DNA of 64,000 nucleotides from Psychrobacter sp. PG1 (lineage in GTDB: Bacteria > Pseudomonadota > Gammaproteobacteria > Pseudomonadales > Moraxellaceae). The stretch covers positions 1-64,000 of the forward strand of contig NZ_JABUZG010000046.1 of the NCBI RefSeq assembly GCF_014897815.1, read 5' to 3'. The notes under the pieces were generated by a model that was not told the origin of the DNA, made no database searches, and was given only the letters and a program-made list of their open reading frames with translations. Within the stretch, counting starts at the first letter, position 1; the number at the start of each line of letters is the position of its first letter. Below, in pieces: positions 18,042 to 26,758 of this stretch. Made by a program: the position numbers and the translations under genes.

Positions 18042-18190
18042 CTTTATTAGTTTGCCTACTCTCTATATAATCATCGGCTATAGGTTCAACCAATATTAAT
18101 ATCATTGATAGATAGAACACACTCATTAGAGTGCGGTTACCTATTTTGTTGCTCCTATCCTCTCTATTTCTAAATCGGCCAGTATTTCTT

Positions 18191-18625
18191 ATGAAATCTA
18201 CTCACTCCACCCATTTGCCGCTATGGCTTGCCTTAGTACTGACACTCACGATGGTCATCGTGGTTCGTGAATCAGCCGTTATCATCTGTCAATTAGCAGG
18301 AATAGAAAAGGCTGCCAACATCGTTGGATTGGTCGCCATGTTCTTGATTTTGATGGCATGGCGATTACTTAAAGGGTTGCCCAGTTGGCTCACCCAAGCC
18401 AGTAATACTTTATTGGTGGATAGCGGTTTTGCTTTTTTGCCCGTGTCTGCAGGTGCAGGCTTACTGCTATTTGCTTTAGGTGATGAGCTGTGGGGCGTTA
18501 TGCTGACGATGATGATTAGTACTCTCATACCGCTTTGGGGACTTGCCATACTTGCCAACCGTTGGCTCAATCACGATGTTAGCATCGATAGCACCACCGT
18601 TGAAGAGCACAAAGGACAGCTATGA
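18191..18625 (+). CDS. lrgA: CidA/LrgA family membrane protein
   Basis: A 144-residue protein with four hydrophobic segments and the LrgA-type signature FAFLPVSAGAGLLL. CidA/LrgA proteins are holin-like or small-metabolite carriers that act with an LrgB partner in autolysis or export; the partner gene follows 22 bases later. I chose the ATG at 18191 because it begins just before the first membrane helix; a GTG at 18131 would add a hydrophobic 20-residue leader and cannot be excluded. Confidence 0.82.
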   Translation: MKSTHSTHLPLWLALVLTLTMVIVVRESAVIICQLAGIEKAANIVGLVAMFLILMAWRLLKGLPSWLTQASNTLLVDSGFAFLPVSAGAGLLLFALGDELWGVMLTMMISTLIPLWGLAILANRWLNHDVSIDSTTVEEHKGQL

Positions 18626-18647
18626 GCTGTATGAACAAGGAAATGCA

Positions 18648-19337
18648 ATGACTTTTGATAACGTGTTTGTGGCAACCTTTGCGGCGATATTATTAACGCT
18701 AATCGCCCATGTGACTGCTCGTGTACTGGCACGTAAGCTCTCATGGCTGCCGATGGTGATTACGGCGTTGGCGCTTGTTCTCTTATTTTTGTTTATCCTA
18801 CAATGGGATTACAACGATTATTACGATGTTGCCAAGCCTGTATTTGATCACTTATTGGGATATGTCACCGTACTGTTGGCAGTACCATTAGCAGCAATGA
18901 ACTTTAAAGGTCTGCCAGTCAAAAAGCTTACTCTCATAGTTATCCTTGCAAGTGTGGTTGGTGCATTGCTACCGATGTCATTGGCTTATTTATTTTCATT
19001 AAGTCACGACACCATACTCGCTTTCGCAACGCGTTCAGTAACCACACCCATCGGTCTGAGTGTCGCAGATCTAATTAAAGCACCACTAGCCATGGCGAAC
19101 TTAATTATTATTGTTTCAGGGCTTATCGGTGGTACTTTGGCGCGCTTCTTATTTCGCGGTATCGATGATGACCGCGCCAAGGGCTTAGCACTTGGATTGG
19201 CAGCGCATGCTTTTGGTACCGTCGAAGCATGGCAAATTAGCCACACTGCTGGGCGTTATGCGGCATTTGGATTGGCAGTAAACGGGCTGGTCACCGCCGT
19301 TTGGGTGCCTATTTTTATCAGTGCACTTTCTATATAA
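18648..19337 (+). CDS. lrgB: CidB/LrgB family membrane protein
   Basis: A 229-residue polytopic membrane protein with about six helices. The LrgB core is visible in ATRSVTTPIGLSVADLI, with GLALGLAAHAFGTVEAWQI near the C-terminus. It is the obligate partner of LrgA. The ATG at 18648 follows an AAGGAAA site; the frame extends back into lrgA to 18543, but that part has no LrgB character. Function (murein hydrolase control or metabolite export) is known only by family. Confidence 0.88.
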   Translation: MTFDNVFVATFAAILLTLIAHVTARVLARKLSWLPMVITALALVLLFLFILQWDYNDYYDVAKPVFDHLLGYVTVLLAVPLAAMNFKGLPVKKLTLIVILASVVGALLPMSLAYLFSLSHDTILAFATRSVTTPIGLSVADLIKAPLAMANLIIIVSGLIGGTLARFLFRGIDDDRAKGLALGLAAHAFGTVEAWQISHTAGRYAAFGLAVNGLVTAVWVPIFISALSI

Positions 19338-19725
19338 CCCTGTTCAAAGCAGTTTTCAGTGCTTTGAACAGCTTTTATTTCTCACGATTCATTCATTGCT
19401 ACAGCCAGAATATTCACGTACCACACACGCCTAAAAATAATAAAGCCGATACTCAATCAACATACTCAAAAACGGTAGTGTGTTGATTTTTTTACAAATT
19501 AAAAATGACTTTTATACTTTGTGCTGATAATCGTATGCGTCGAAAAGTTATTATATGTTATAGTAAGCAACTATTATTTTTTGTATCCAATGCGAGTGGT
19601 TTCTAGTTAGACGTGGTTTTTGCTAGGGTGCTATATCGTTTACAGCGATAAAATCCTACCAGCACGATAACCGCTTAAATGCGCAGAACGACGCGCCTAT
19701 AGGCAAAGCAATTTGCTATTACTCG
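19338..19725. other. Intergenic region between lrgB and the lytic transglycosylase gene
   Basis: 388 bases: the lrgAB terminator, then AT-rich DNA that must contain the transglycosylase promoter. No gene or clear repeat seen. Confidence 0.5.
19340..19380 (+). terminator. Intrinsic terminator of lrgAB
   Basis: Perfect 12-bp stem (19340-19351 with 19360-19371, loop of eight) followed by TTTTATTT, immediately after the lrgB stop. Confidence 0.88.
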
Positions 19726-20568
19726 ATGAAAAGTGATAACCCTATGATAAATGTTACAACCTTAGTGACTCGCTGCTTGTCTCCTGTTTTATTGACCGCT
19801 GTCGCCCTATCCAGCCTATCTCTATCTGTTGCTGCTAAAGCAGGTAATATGTATATTTACAAAGACAAAGGCGGACAAGTCTTACTCACTAACGTCAATC
19901 CAAGTGGTAATTTTGACAAATTCACCAAAAAGGTAAAAGTCACCTACTACAAAGATTCTAAAATGTATGACGGTAGTAGTGACAATAGCAGCAGTAATTA
20001 CGGTAGTAGCTCTGCCAGCAGTAGCGGAAGCCGCAACTCATACGACAGTTATATTCGCGCCTCAGCTCAGCGTCATGGCGTAGATCCTGGGCTTATAAAA
20101 GCAATGATGCATAGCGAATCCGCATTTAACCCAAATGCACGCTCACCTGTCGGTGCGCAAGGTCTCATGCAGCTAATGCCAGCGACTGCGCGACGCTTCA
20201 AAGTCAGCAATCCTTGGAACCCTGCAGATAATATCGAAGGCTCTGCTAAATATATTGCATGGTTGATGAAGCGGTTTAATAACAACGTAGAATTTGCGGT
20301 TGCGGGCTATAATGCGGGTGAAGGTAACGTTGATAAATATAACGGCATCCCGCCTTTTAAGGAAACCCGTAACTATGTCAAAAATGTCATGAGCCGTTAC
20401 CATAGCTTGTATAAAAACGATTCAGGGCTATCAGGCGGTACCATGAACGCTAGCAATCAAATCGCCAATCCTAGTCTCAGTAGCGGCTTACAAAACGTCA
20501 GCTATGGCACCAGCAGTAATAGCAATAGTGCCAGCTATGCCAACTCAGCATATGATGCGCTACGCTAA
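19726..20568 (+). CDS. Periplasmic lytic transglycosylase (SLT domain)
   Basis: A 280-residue exported enzyme that cleaves peptidoglycan glycan strands. Signal peptide at about 1-40, a short DUF4124-like strand (MYIYKDKGGQVLLTN), a Ser/Asn-rich linker, then an SLT lysozyme-like domain at about 105-230 with catalytic Glu in MMHSESAFNPNA, the GAQGLMQLMPATA motif and AVAGYNAGEGNV. The C-terminal 45 residues are Ser/Asn-rich and probably disordered. A second in-frame ATG at 19744 would also keep the signal peptide. It is followed by a strong terminator. Confidence 0.92.
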   Translation: MKSDNPMINVTTLVTRCLSPVLLTAVALSSLSLSVAAKAGNMYIYKDKGGQVLLTNVNPSGNFDKFTKKVKVTYYKDSKMYDGSSDNSSSNYGSSSASSSGSRNSYDSYIRASAQRHGVDPGLIKAMMHSESAFNPNARSPVGAQGLMQLMPATARRFKVSNPWNPADNIEGSAKYIAWLMKRFNNNVEFAVAGYNAGEGNVDKYNGIPPFKETRNYVKNVMSRYHSLYKNDSGLSGGTMNASNQIANPSLSSGLQNVSYGTSSNSNSASYANSAYDALR

Positions 20569-20602
20569 AATGAAGACTACATGAACCGTTGAATCCAAAC
20601 GT

Positions 20603-20637
20603 AAAAAAGCCCGTTAATATAATTAACGGGCTTTTTT
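20603..20637. terminator. Intrinsic terminator after the lytic transglycosylase gene
   Basis: An AT-flanked stem with a GCCCGTTAAT arm pairs with ATTAACGGGC and is followed by six T. The A-run on the other side means it may also stop leftward tsf transcripts, although it is about 140 bases past the tsf stop. Confidence 0.85.
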
Positions 20638-20779
20638 GTGCTAAGAGGCTTTATCTATTCATTCATAATCTATCTTGTCATATTTTTTGAGTTCGATACA
20701 AGATTAACAATAAAGCTGATCTGTGAGTACCAAACCAGAAAGCTTAGCACTCACCTTTCTTCTTAGCAAAATTTAAAAA

Positions 20780-21664
20780 TTACTTGTTAGCCAGTGCTTG
20801 TGTTGCAGCAACTTCAGCAGCAAAGTCTTCTTGCTTTTTCTCGATGCCTTCACCAACTTCTAGACGTTTGAAAGCAAGTACTTTTACGCCTTCAGCTTTT
20901 AGTACATCACCAACTTTCTTCTCGTTGTCCATAACATATGGCTGACGTAGTAAAGTCACTTCTTCTAGATACTTACGTAGGCCACCTTCGATCATTTTTT
21001 CAACGATGTTATCAGGCTTGCCAGACTCACGAGCTTTTGCTTCGATGATGTCTTTTTCGCGTGCTAATAAATCAGCATCTACACTTTCGTCATCAACCGC
21101 AACTGGGTTGAATGCTGCGATATGCATGGCAAGGTTTTTGCCAGTATCTGCGTTGCCGCCTTCAAAAGATACCACAACACCGATACGTAAACCATGACGG
21201 TATGAAGCAAGGTTGCTACCTTCTAATACTTCAACGCGGCGTACTTGGATATTTTCGCCGATTTTTTGTACCAAAGATACACGAGCTTCTTCAACAGTCT
21301 GACCATTGCCATATGGCAATTCAGCGATAGCAGCTACGTCAGTCACATTGTTTTCTAATGCAATATTCGCTACTGCTTCTGCAAATGCCGTAAAGTTTTC
21401 GTCTTTTGCAACGAAGTCAGTTTGGCAGTTTACTTCTAACAAGAATGCTTTGTTGTCGCCTTGAGCGATGATAATAGTGCCATCAGCTGCAATGTTACCC
21501 GCTTTTTTAGCTGCTTTGGCTTGACCAGATTTACGTAGGTTATCAATGGCAGTTTCTACATCACCGTTTGATTCTTCTAACGCTTTTTTACATTCCATCA
21601 TGCCAAGACCAGTACGGTCACGCAATTCTTTTACCATTTTGGCAGATACTTTTACTTCTGACAT
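20780..21664 (-). CDS. tsf: Translation elongation factor Ts
   Basis: Guanine-nucleotide exchange factor for EF-Tu. 294 residues (E. coli 283). The N-terminal UBA-like domain has [19 protein letters not shown], and the core motif [14 protein letters not shown] that contacts EF-Tu is intact. It is the second gene of rpsB-tsf, with an unusually long 332-base spacer between them. ATG at 21664. Confidence 0.98.
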   Translation of the reverse strand: MSEVKVSAKMVKELRDRTGLGMMECKKALEESNGDVETAIDNLRKSGQAKAAKKAGNIAADGTIIIAQGDNKAFLLEVNCQTDFVAKDENFTAFAEAVANIALENNVTDVAAIAELPYGNGQTVEEARVSLVQKIGENIQVRRVEVLEGSNLASYRHGLRIGVVVSFEGGNADTGKNLAMHIAAFNPVAVDDESVDADLLAREKDIIEAKARESGKPDNIVEKMIEGGLRKYLEEVTLLRQPYVMDNEKKVGDVLKAEGVKVLAFKRLEVGEGIEKKQEDFAAEVAATQALANK

Positions 21665-21996
21665 AAGAGTTACCTTTTATTATGTATGGGAGTGCTTAAT
21701 TTCTATGAGATATATCTTTGCTATCTATTGGTACTATATCGCTCTTATAGTAATGGAAGCACTCATGGTTGATCGTGATAACAGACATCATTGTAATAAC
21801 AGATATTGTGCATCACGAGGGCATATATAAGCGATAATACTCGCTTATTAACGAGTGTTCCATCAACAATAAGGCATGACGAGTAAAACTACATCATGCC
21901 TATTGTGAGCTTATACGCTGTTAATAACTTTATATGGATGCAGATAGTGTGACTATCAAGCTATCCTTACAAAGTTAAACCTTTTGGGTCAGCCAA
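21665..21996. other. Spacer between rpsB and tsf
   Basis: 332 bases with no gene. It contains a long hairpin at 21867-21905 but no terminator-like T-tract, so read-through from rpsB into tsf is expected. Confidence 0.5.
21867..21905 (-). promoter_or_regulatory. Hairpin between rpsB and tsf
   Basis: On the minus strand CAATA plus GGCATGA pair with TCATGCC plus TATTG (12 bp, one bulged base, 14-base loop). There is no T-run after it. It may be an attenuator or an RNA-processing or stabilising structure that sets the S2 to EF-Ts ratio. Confidence 0.4.
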
Positions 21997-22794
21997 TTAT
22001 TCTGCTGGAGTCGCCGCTTCTTCTGCTTTGGCTTCAACTGGTGCTTCTTCAGTAGCAGGTGCTTCTTGCTCAGCTTTGCCGCCCGCTTGAGTCTGTGCGT
22101 ATTCTTTACCAGCGATAATCGCATCAGCCATAGAAGTCACATACAAGGTCACAGCACGGATAGCATCATCGTTTGCTGGGATGATGTAATCAACGTTATC
22201 TGGGCTAGAGTTAGTATCAACGATACCGATAACTGGGATACCTAGATTTTTAGCTTCTTTGATAGCAATCGCTTCATGATCTACGTCTACAACGAAGATT
22301 GCATCAGGTAGGCCGCCCATATCTTTAATACCGCCTAGTGAACGCTCAAGTTTTTCCATATCACGAGTACGCTCTAACGCTTCACGCTTAGTAAGCTTGG
22401 CGAAAGTACCGTCTTCTGCTTGCTTTTCTAGCTCTTTTAGACGGTTGATTGACTGGCGAAGTGTTTTCCAGTTAGTCAACATACCACCTAACCAGCGATG
22501 GTCAACGTATGGCATGCCAGCGCGTGCTGCTTGCTCAGCGATGATACCGCTTGCTGCGCGTTTAGTACCTACGAACAATACTTTGTTTTTCTTAGCAGCT
22601 AAGCCGTTAACGTAAGTCAATGCTTCGTTAAACGCTTTTACTGTGTGCTCTAAGTTAATGATGTGAATCTTGTTACGGGCACCAAAGATGTATGGTCCCA
22701 TTTTTGGATTCCAAAAACGTGTTTGGTGACCAAAGTGAGCGCCGGCTTGTAGTAAGTCGCGCATTTCGATTTTGGTTGGATTCTTTGTAGACAT
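21997..22794 (-). CDS. rpsB: 30S ribosomal protein S2
   Basis: 265 residues, slightly longer than E. coli S2 (241) because of an Ala/Glu-rich C-terminal tail (about residues 235-265). Family blocks are complete: [67 protein letters not shown]. The ATG at 22794 has an AGGAATTTC ribosome-binding site. In gammaproteobacteria rpsB is autoregulated by S2 through its leader; the region upstream would hold such an element. Confidence 0.98.
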   Translation of the reverse strand: MSTKNPTKIEMRDLLQAGAHFGHQTRFWNPKMGPYIFGARNKIHIINLEHTVKAFNEALTYVNGLAAKKNKVLFVGTKRAASGIIAEQAARAGMPYVDHRWLGGMLTNWKTLRQSINRLKELEKQAEDGTFAKLTKREALERTRDMEKLERSLGGIKDMGGLPDAIFVVDVDHEAIAIKEAKNLGIPVIGIVDTNSSPDNVDYIIPANDDAIRAVTLYVTSMADAIIAGKEYAQTQAGGKAEQEAPATEEAPVEAKAEEAATPAE

Positions 22795-23155
22795 GTGAAA
22801 TTCCTATTGGTTGGGTTATGCCTCCACATCACAAAAACTGCCTATCTAGCGACACGCATCTGCTAACGGTTAATACTTATTGTGGCAGCACTAACTTTTT
22901 GCAAATTAATCAAGTCGCCAAACACCCAGCAATTTTTTGCCATGATGTGTGTGTCATTGGTTGATGGGTTGGTTTAAAAAATTGAGCTATCATTTGAACG
23001 TAAAAATACGATGTGATAAAAAATAGCTGGGCTGTATTTTAGCATATAATGCTTAGCGACTGCTAGCGCTATTATGCTGTTTAAGTGGATGATAACGCAT
23101 AAAAAAACGACGCATTAACGTCGTTCTTTATACTGAATAAATTAGCAGCTGTAGA
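22795..23155. other. rpsB leader region and CheX-operon terminator
   Basis: 361 bases. The right part has the terminator of the CheX operon (23100-23126). The rest is the rpsB promoter and untranslated leader (leftward). A TAAAAT-type -10 at about 23036-23041 is plausible, but no -35 stands out. I could not fold the leader to test for an S2 autoregulatory structure. Confidence 0.4.
23100..23126 (-). terminator. Intrinsic terminator of the SBP-kinase-CheY-CheX operon
   Basis: On the minus strand AACGACG pairs with CGTCGTT (23119-23125 with 23106-23112, six-base loop), running into a T-tract of seven, about 30 bases past the second CheX gene. Confidence 0.88.
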
Positions 23156-23605
23156 TTAAGCGATACAGATACCAATGACCGCTTTATATCCACGCCACGT
23201 AAATGGCGTGACGTAACTTTGGCGATCTTTTGGCAAATAAGACACGCTTGGTGCGCTCTCAACAATATGCGGCGGCGAGATAATAAACTCTGAGCCAAAC
23301 TCAGTACGAGCATTTCCAGAGATAGTGTTGGCCATCTCACCGAGCAGATCTTTCATCATCGTGATCGATGAGTCAGGCTCGCCCATCACTTTTATGACCT
23401 CTCGTAACATCGCGCTTGGCGCACTCACATACACACAGCCTTCAAGAGGCCCTGATATCTCGATAACGCCGCTATAATCATAACCAACAGCACTCTTGTT
23501 ATGATTTAAATAAGGGGTATCAATGGACACTTCTGAGCCATCAATTTGTGCAAAAAATGCATTGATTGAGCTCAGAAACACACCCAATTTTTCTACTTTA
23601 ACCAT
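23156..23605 (-). CDS. CheX-family phosphatase, paralogue 2
   Basis: A 149-residue single-domain CheX-like protein. In this family a Glu and Asn spaced E-x-x-N dephosphorylate CheY-P; here they are Glu90 and Asn93 in LLGEMANTISGNARTEFG, with the usual Gly97-Asn98. The strand GCVYVSAPSAM and the C-terminal strand are also family-like. It is closely similar in layout to the gene just upstream, so a duplication is likely. It is the last gene of a five-gene leftward operon. CheX identity is secure; CheY of this operon as substrate is inferred from linkage. Confidence 0.82.
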   Translation of the reverse strand: MVKVEKLGVFLSSINAFFAQIDGSEVSIDTPYLNHNKSAVGYDYSGVIEISGPLEGCVYVSAPSAMLREVIKVMGEPDSSITMMKDLLGEMANTISGNARTEFGSEFIISPPHIVESAPSVSYLPKDRQSYVTPFTWRGYKAVIGICIA

Positions 23606-23646
23606 AATATATTAATATCCATCTTTATGACGCGGTGGCAGCAACG

Positions 23647-24096
23647 TTAATCCTGCAAACAGACCACAATCTCGCCTATCTGCGAGTTCCAAGTGATAGG
23701 AATGATAAAAGAACGCTCATCATTCGGCAACACAATACTTTGTGGAGAGCCTTTAAATACAAACGGCACAGAAATATGGAACTCTGAGCCAAACTCTTTA
23801 CGCGCGTTACCAGCGATTGTATTGGCCACTTCACCAGCCAAATCGATATAATTCTCATCGCTTTTATCCGTTTCACCCATGCTATCCAGTATAGCGGACA
23901 ATAACTGACGGGTTGCCGAAAAATACACCACGCCTTTTTGTCCACCCGATATACCGATCACACCCGTATAATCATGGACTTTTGGCTGTTTGTTCTCTAA
24001 CAGATATGGGGTGTCAGCGACAAGCTCCTCGCCCCCAAACTGATTAAAATAATTACTAATAATACTTAAAAAAATCTGTAGCTTTTGTTCTTTCAT
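23647..24096 (-). CDS. CheX-family phosphatase, paralogue 1
   Basis: A 149-residue CheX-like protein with the catalytic E-x-x-N motif (Glu89, Asn92) in LAGEVANTIAGNARKEFG and the same fold outline as the next gene (VVYFSATRQLL, FHISVPFVF, final ITWNSQIGEIVVCL). Two different CheX copies in one operon would fit either a heterodimer or distinct regulation of phosphatase activity. It starts 29 bases after the CheY gene, so translation is probably coupled. No flagellar or che genes are visible nearby. Confidence 0.82.
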   Translation of the reverse strand: MKEQKLQIFLSIISNYFNQFGGEELVADTPYLLENKQPKVHDYTGVIGISGGQKGVVYFSATRQLLSAILDSMGETDKSDENYIDLAGEVANTIAGNARKEFGSEFHISVPFVFKGSPQSIVLPNDERSFIIPITWNSQIGEIVVCLQD

Positions 24097-24125
24097 AATG
24101 ACATCTACTTAAGTCGTTGAATGGT

Positions 24126-24488
24126 TTAGTCTTGCATTAGCTCATACAAAGACTCTACAAGCTCTTCTTCTGAAAAAGGCTTGCACAAAAATCCGCTGGC
24201 ACCCAACGACAATGCTTCAATGCCAGTGGCTTTATCAGACAGTGCTGACACCACTAAAATGCGTACTTCAGGGTCAATCGCAATGATTTTCTCAATGCAC
24301 TCAAGTCCATCCATTTGTGGCATGGTCAAGTCCATGGTGATTACATCAGGACGATGGACATTGAACTTTTCAATGGCTTGGACACCACTGGTTGCCGTCG
24401 CAACCAGCATAAACTGCCCTGAATCGTACGCGCGCTGAATACGATTTCTAATAATATTTGAATCATCAACAATCATTAACTTATGCAT
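24126..24488 (-). CDS. CheY-like single-domain response regulator
   Basis: A 120-residue receiver domain with no output domain. Acidic pocket Asp8-Asp9 (MIVDDS), phosphoacceptor Asp53 (ITMDLTMPQMDG), the switch Ser81 (VVSALS) and Lys103 (LCKPFS) are all present. It is placed between the CheA-like kinase and the CheX genes, so it should be phosphorylated by the former and dephosphorylated by the latter. The target of phosphorylated CheY is not encoded here. Confidence 0.92.
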   Translation of the reverse strand: MHKLMIVDDSNIIRNRIQRAYDSGQFMLVATATSGVQAIEKFNVHRPDVITMDLTMPQMDGLECIEKIIAIDPEVRILVVSALSDKATGIEALSLGASGFLCKPFSEEELVESLYELMQD

Positions 24489-24550
24489 AACTGATCTATT
24501 ACCTTTAATGAAGTGCTTGTCATCCTTGACAATATACCTGCTGTTTCTAA

Positions 24551-26746
24551 TTAAGCTTTTGGTAAAGTAATAACAAACCGTGTCATCTGACCGAATTCGC
24601 TGTTTACGTTAAGCTTGCCATCATAATCTTTTACTTTTGCTTTAATGATATCAAGACCGACACCTCGTCCGCCATCTTCATCTGCGTGTTCTTTGGTAGA
24701 GAAACCAGAAGAAAACAGTTGTTTGAGCAGCTCGCTTTGACTGAGCTGACTGGCTTCTTCTGTACTAAAACGACCATCACTGCTTAACTTGGCACGAATG
24801 CTGTCATAATCAATACCTTGACCATCATCTTGCACAATCAGCGTCACATCTGCGCCGCTGTCTTGCACCTCTAAATCAATCGTCCCAACCGCAGTCTTAC
24901 CAATCGAATGACGAACACTTGGCGCTTCAATACCATGTACCACAGCATTACGTAGTAGCTGAATGCTAATCTCTTTAATCGGCTTGGCAAGATGCTCTGG
25001 TATATTGGCTTGGGTTAATGTCAGGCTTTTGAGCGTGACCTGTTTGCCTTGCCTAGTTGCGATATCATCGGCAAAGTCTTTATAAAAAACCAAGTGATCA
25101 TTATTTGCATCGTCTGCATCACTACCCAAATTGATGTCCAAACCACCATCAGTGGCCATGCCATTACTTGAGCTGGTAGCCGCTCTGGCAATTGACTGAC
25201 TTTCAGAAATTGCTGCTGATACGCTAGATTTTGCGGCTGCTGGTGCTGAGCGGTTGATACGCTCACCTAACGTTGCAATGGTATTCGATAAGCTTAATAA
25301 GTCATCCAAATGTACGGCCAATGGCAAGAAATCGTTACCAGATAATTGACCTTGGTTTTGCAATGCGTGCAGTTTGTCTTCCGCATCTGAGGCAATTTTA
25401 GTAAAGCTGTGCAGTTTTAGCGCAGATGCCTCACCTTTTAAGCTATGCATTTCGCGATAGATGGCTTTTAGTTTGCCCTCAAGCTCGTATTGAGAGCTAC
25501 CAGGATTTTTCAAGATATTGTTCATCTTCTCAATGTGCATCTGCGTATTATCAATAAACTCATTAATAATCTTAGGATTTACATTCAAGATAGTGGTGAG
25601 CATCTCGATCTGCATATCATTTTGCGAGCGCTCTTTTTCTAGACGCTGCTCTAAATATACGGCATCCGATACATCGTTGACGTTGACCAAAATACGGGCA
25701 ATATCTTTGTTATCATAAACACGTGAGAACTTGAAGTCTAAGAAGCGATTATTCTGTGCTTTATCACCAGCGTTGTTGTGTAGCATGACTTTGTGCAGCG
25801 GATTGAGAGAATCTACCAATTTTTCTTTAACGCGTGGATTGTAAAGCTGCTCAATAAATTGCTGTGTGGTTTTCAGATCTTTATCAGAAATACGACCGCG
25901 CAAGACATTGGTAAAGTTTTCCCCTGCCAATCTGTCTGAGCCAACAATGTCATTTAATGCACGAGAATGCTGCTGACCAATATTCAAGTCTTTATCAAGC
26001 AAGAATAGACCAGTACTGACCGTTTCCATAATTTCCTGTGTCTCGCGACGAGCAGCAAATGCTTCAGCATCCGTCTCACGCAAACGACGTACAAAGAAGA
26101 ATACGAATATCAAGAAGTAAGCGAAAATAGCTGCAACACCCAATATCTGAATCAGACGAATAGTGTTTGCTTGACGTTCAGCGTTTATAAACACCTCATC
26201 AGTAAGCTGGTCTAGCGAGTCGTTGATAAATAAACTTGAAGTCTTCGCCTGTTCAACCGCCTGAGTCAGGTTATCTGAAGAGTCGACCATCACATTATCA
26301 GCATCTTTAAGATATGCCTGAATTTTAGGTTCTAAAAGTCTCCATTCTTGATTAGCTTCCGCAACTTTGACTTGAGAATCACTATTAACTTTCGGAAGAT
26401 CGTAGCTTTTGCCTTCAACGCTAGTAATAGTACCGCCTTGTTCAAGAGCTGAAATTGAGCTAGTAATCAGTGCTGTATCTTGTTCCAGACGCTCTAAAAC
26501 GCGCTGAATATGCGGAGAGTTTGTATCTTCGCCATAGCTATTATCTAAATCGAATAAATCTTTAATTACCGCCTGCGCGCTATTCGCGACTTGGTTGGTT
26601 CTATCAATTAATACCGTGTTTCTTTCTAATAAGCTTGAGGTATAAAAGGTAAACGCTAGCAAAGCACCGATGAGCGATAAAAACAGTGCAATTGAAATAA
26701 TTAAATTTTGATAGCGCTTATTGTCAACATTAGGGGTAGTTGCCAT
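24551..26746 (-). CDS. Membrane-bound CheA-like histidine kinase
   Basis: 731 residues: membrane helix (about 14-38), a mostly helical periplasmic domain (about 40-198), second helix (200-220), a PAS-like region (about 235-365), a coiled segment, then a CheA-type HPt module with His434 in REMHSLKGEAS, a Ser/Ala-rich linker (500-545), and a HATPase domain with N box (LLRNAVVHGIEAPS, Asn600), DDGQGI, FSSGFSTKE and GRGVGLDI. The phosphorylated His is on HPt, as in CheA, not in a HisKA helix, and there is no CheW-like P5 domain. It begins 12 bases after the solute-binding lipoprotein gene, which suggests that protein presents ligand to the periplasmic domain. Confidence 0.85.
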   Translation of the reverse strand: MATTPNVDNKRYQNLIISIALFLSLIGALLAFTFYTSSLLERNTVLIDRTNQVANSAQAVIKDLFDLDNSYGEDTNSPHIQRVLERLEQDTALITSSISALEQGGTITSVEGKSYDLPKVNSDSQVKVAEANQEWRLLEPKIQAYLKDADNVMVDSSDNLTQAVEQAKTSSLFINDSLDQLTDEVFINAERQANTIRLIQILGVAAIFAYFLIFVFFFVRRLRETDAEAFAARRETQEIMETVSTGLFLLDKDLNIGQQHSRALNDIVGSDRLAGENFTNVLRGRISDKDLKTTQQFIEQLYNPRVKEKLVDSLNPLHKVMLHNNAGDKAQNNRFLDFKFSRVYDNKDIARILVNVNDVSDAVYLEQRLEKERSQNDMQIEMLTTILNVNPKIINEFIDNTQMHIEKMNNILKNPGSSQYELEGKLKAIYREMHSLKGEASALKLHSFTKIASDAEDKLHALQNQGQLSGNDFLPLAVHLDDLLSLSNTIATLGERINRSAPAAAKSSVSAAISESQSIARAATSSSNGMATDGGLDINLGSDADDANNDHLVFYKDFADDIATRQGKQVTLKSLTLTQANIPEHLAKPIKEISIQLLRNAVVHGIEAPSVRHSIGKTAVGTIDLEVQDSGADVTLIVQDDGQGIDYDSIRAKLSSDGRFSTEEASQLSQSELLKQLFSSGFSTKEHADEDGGRGVGLDIIKAKVKDYDGKLNVNSEFGQMTRFVITLPKA

Positions 26747-26758
26747 CTTCAGAATTCC

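Larger units (their letters stand above)
17805..18190. other. Intergenic region between hflX and lrgA
   Basis: 386 bases holding the hflX terminator, dispersed repeat copy 2, and AT-rich sequence up to lrgA. A GTG-initiated extension of lrgA from 18131 is possible. Confidence 0.55.
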
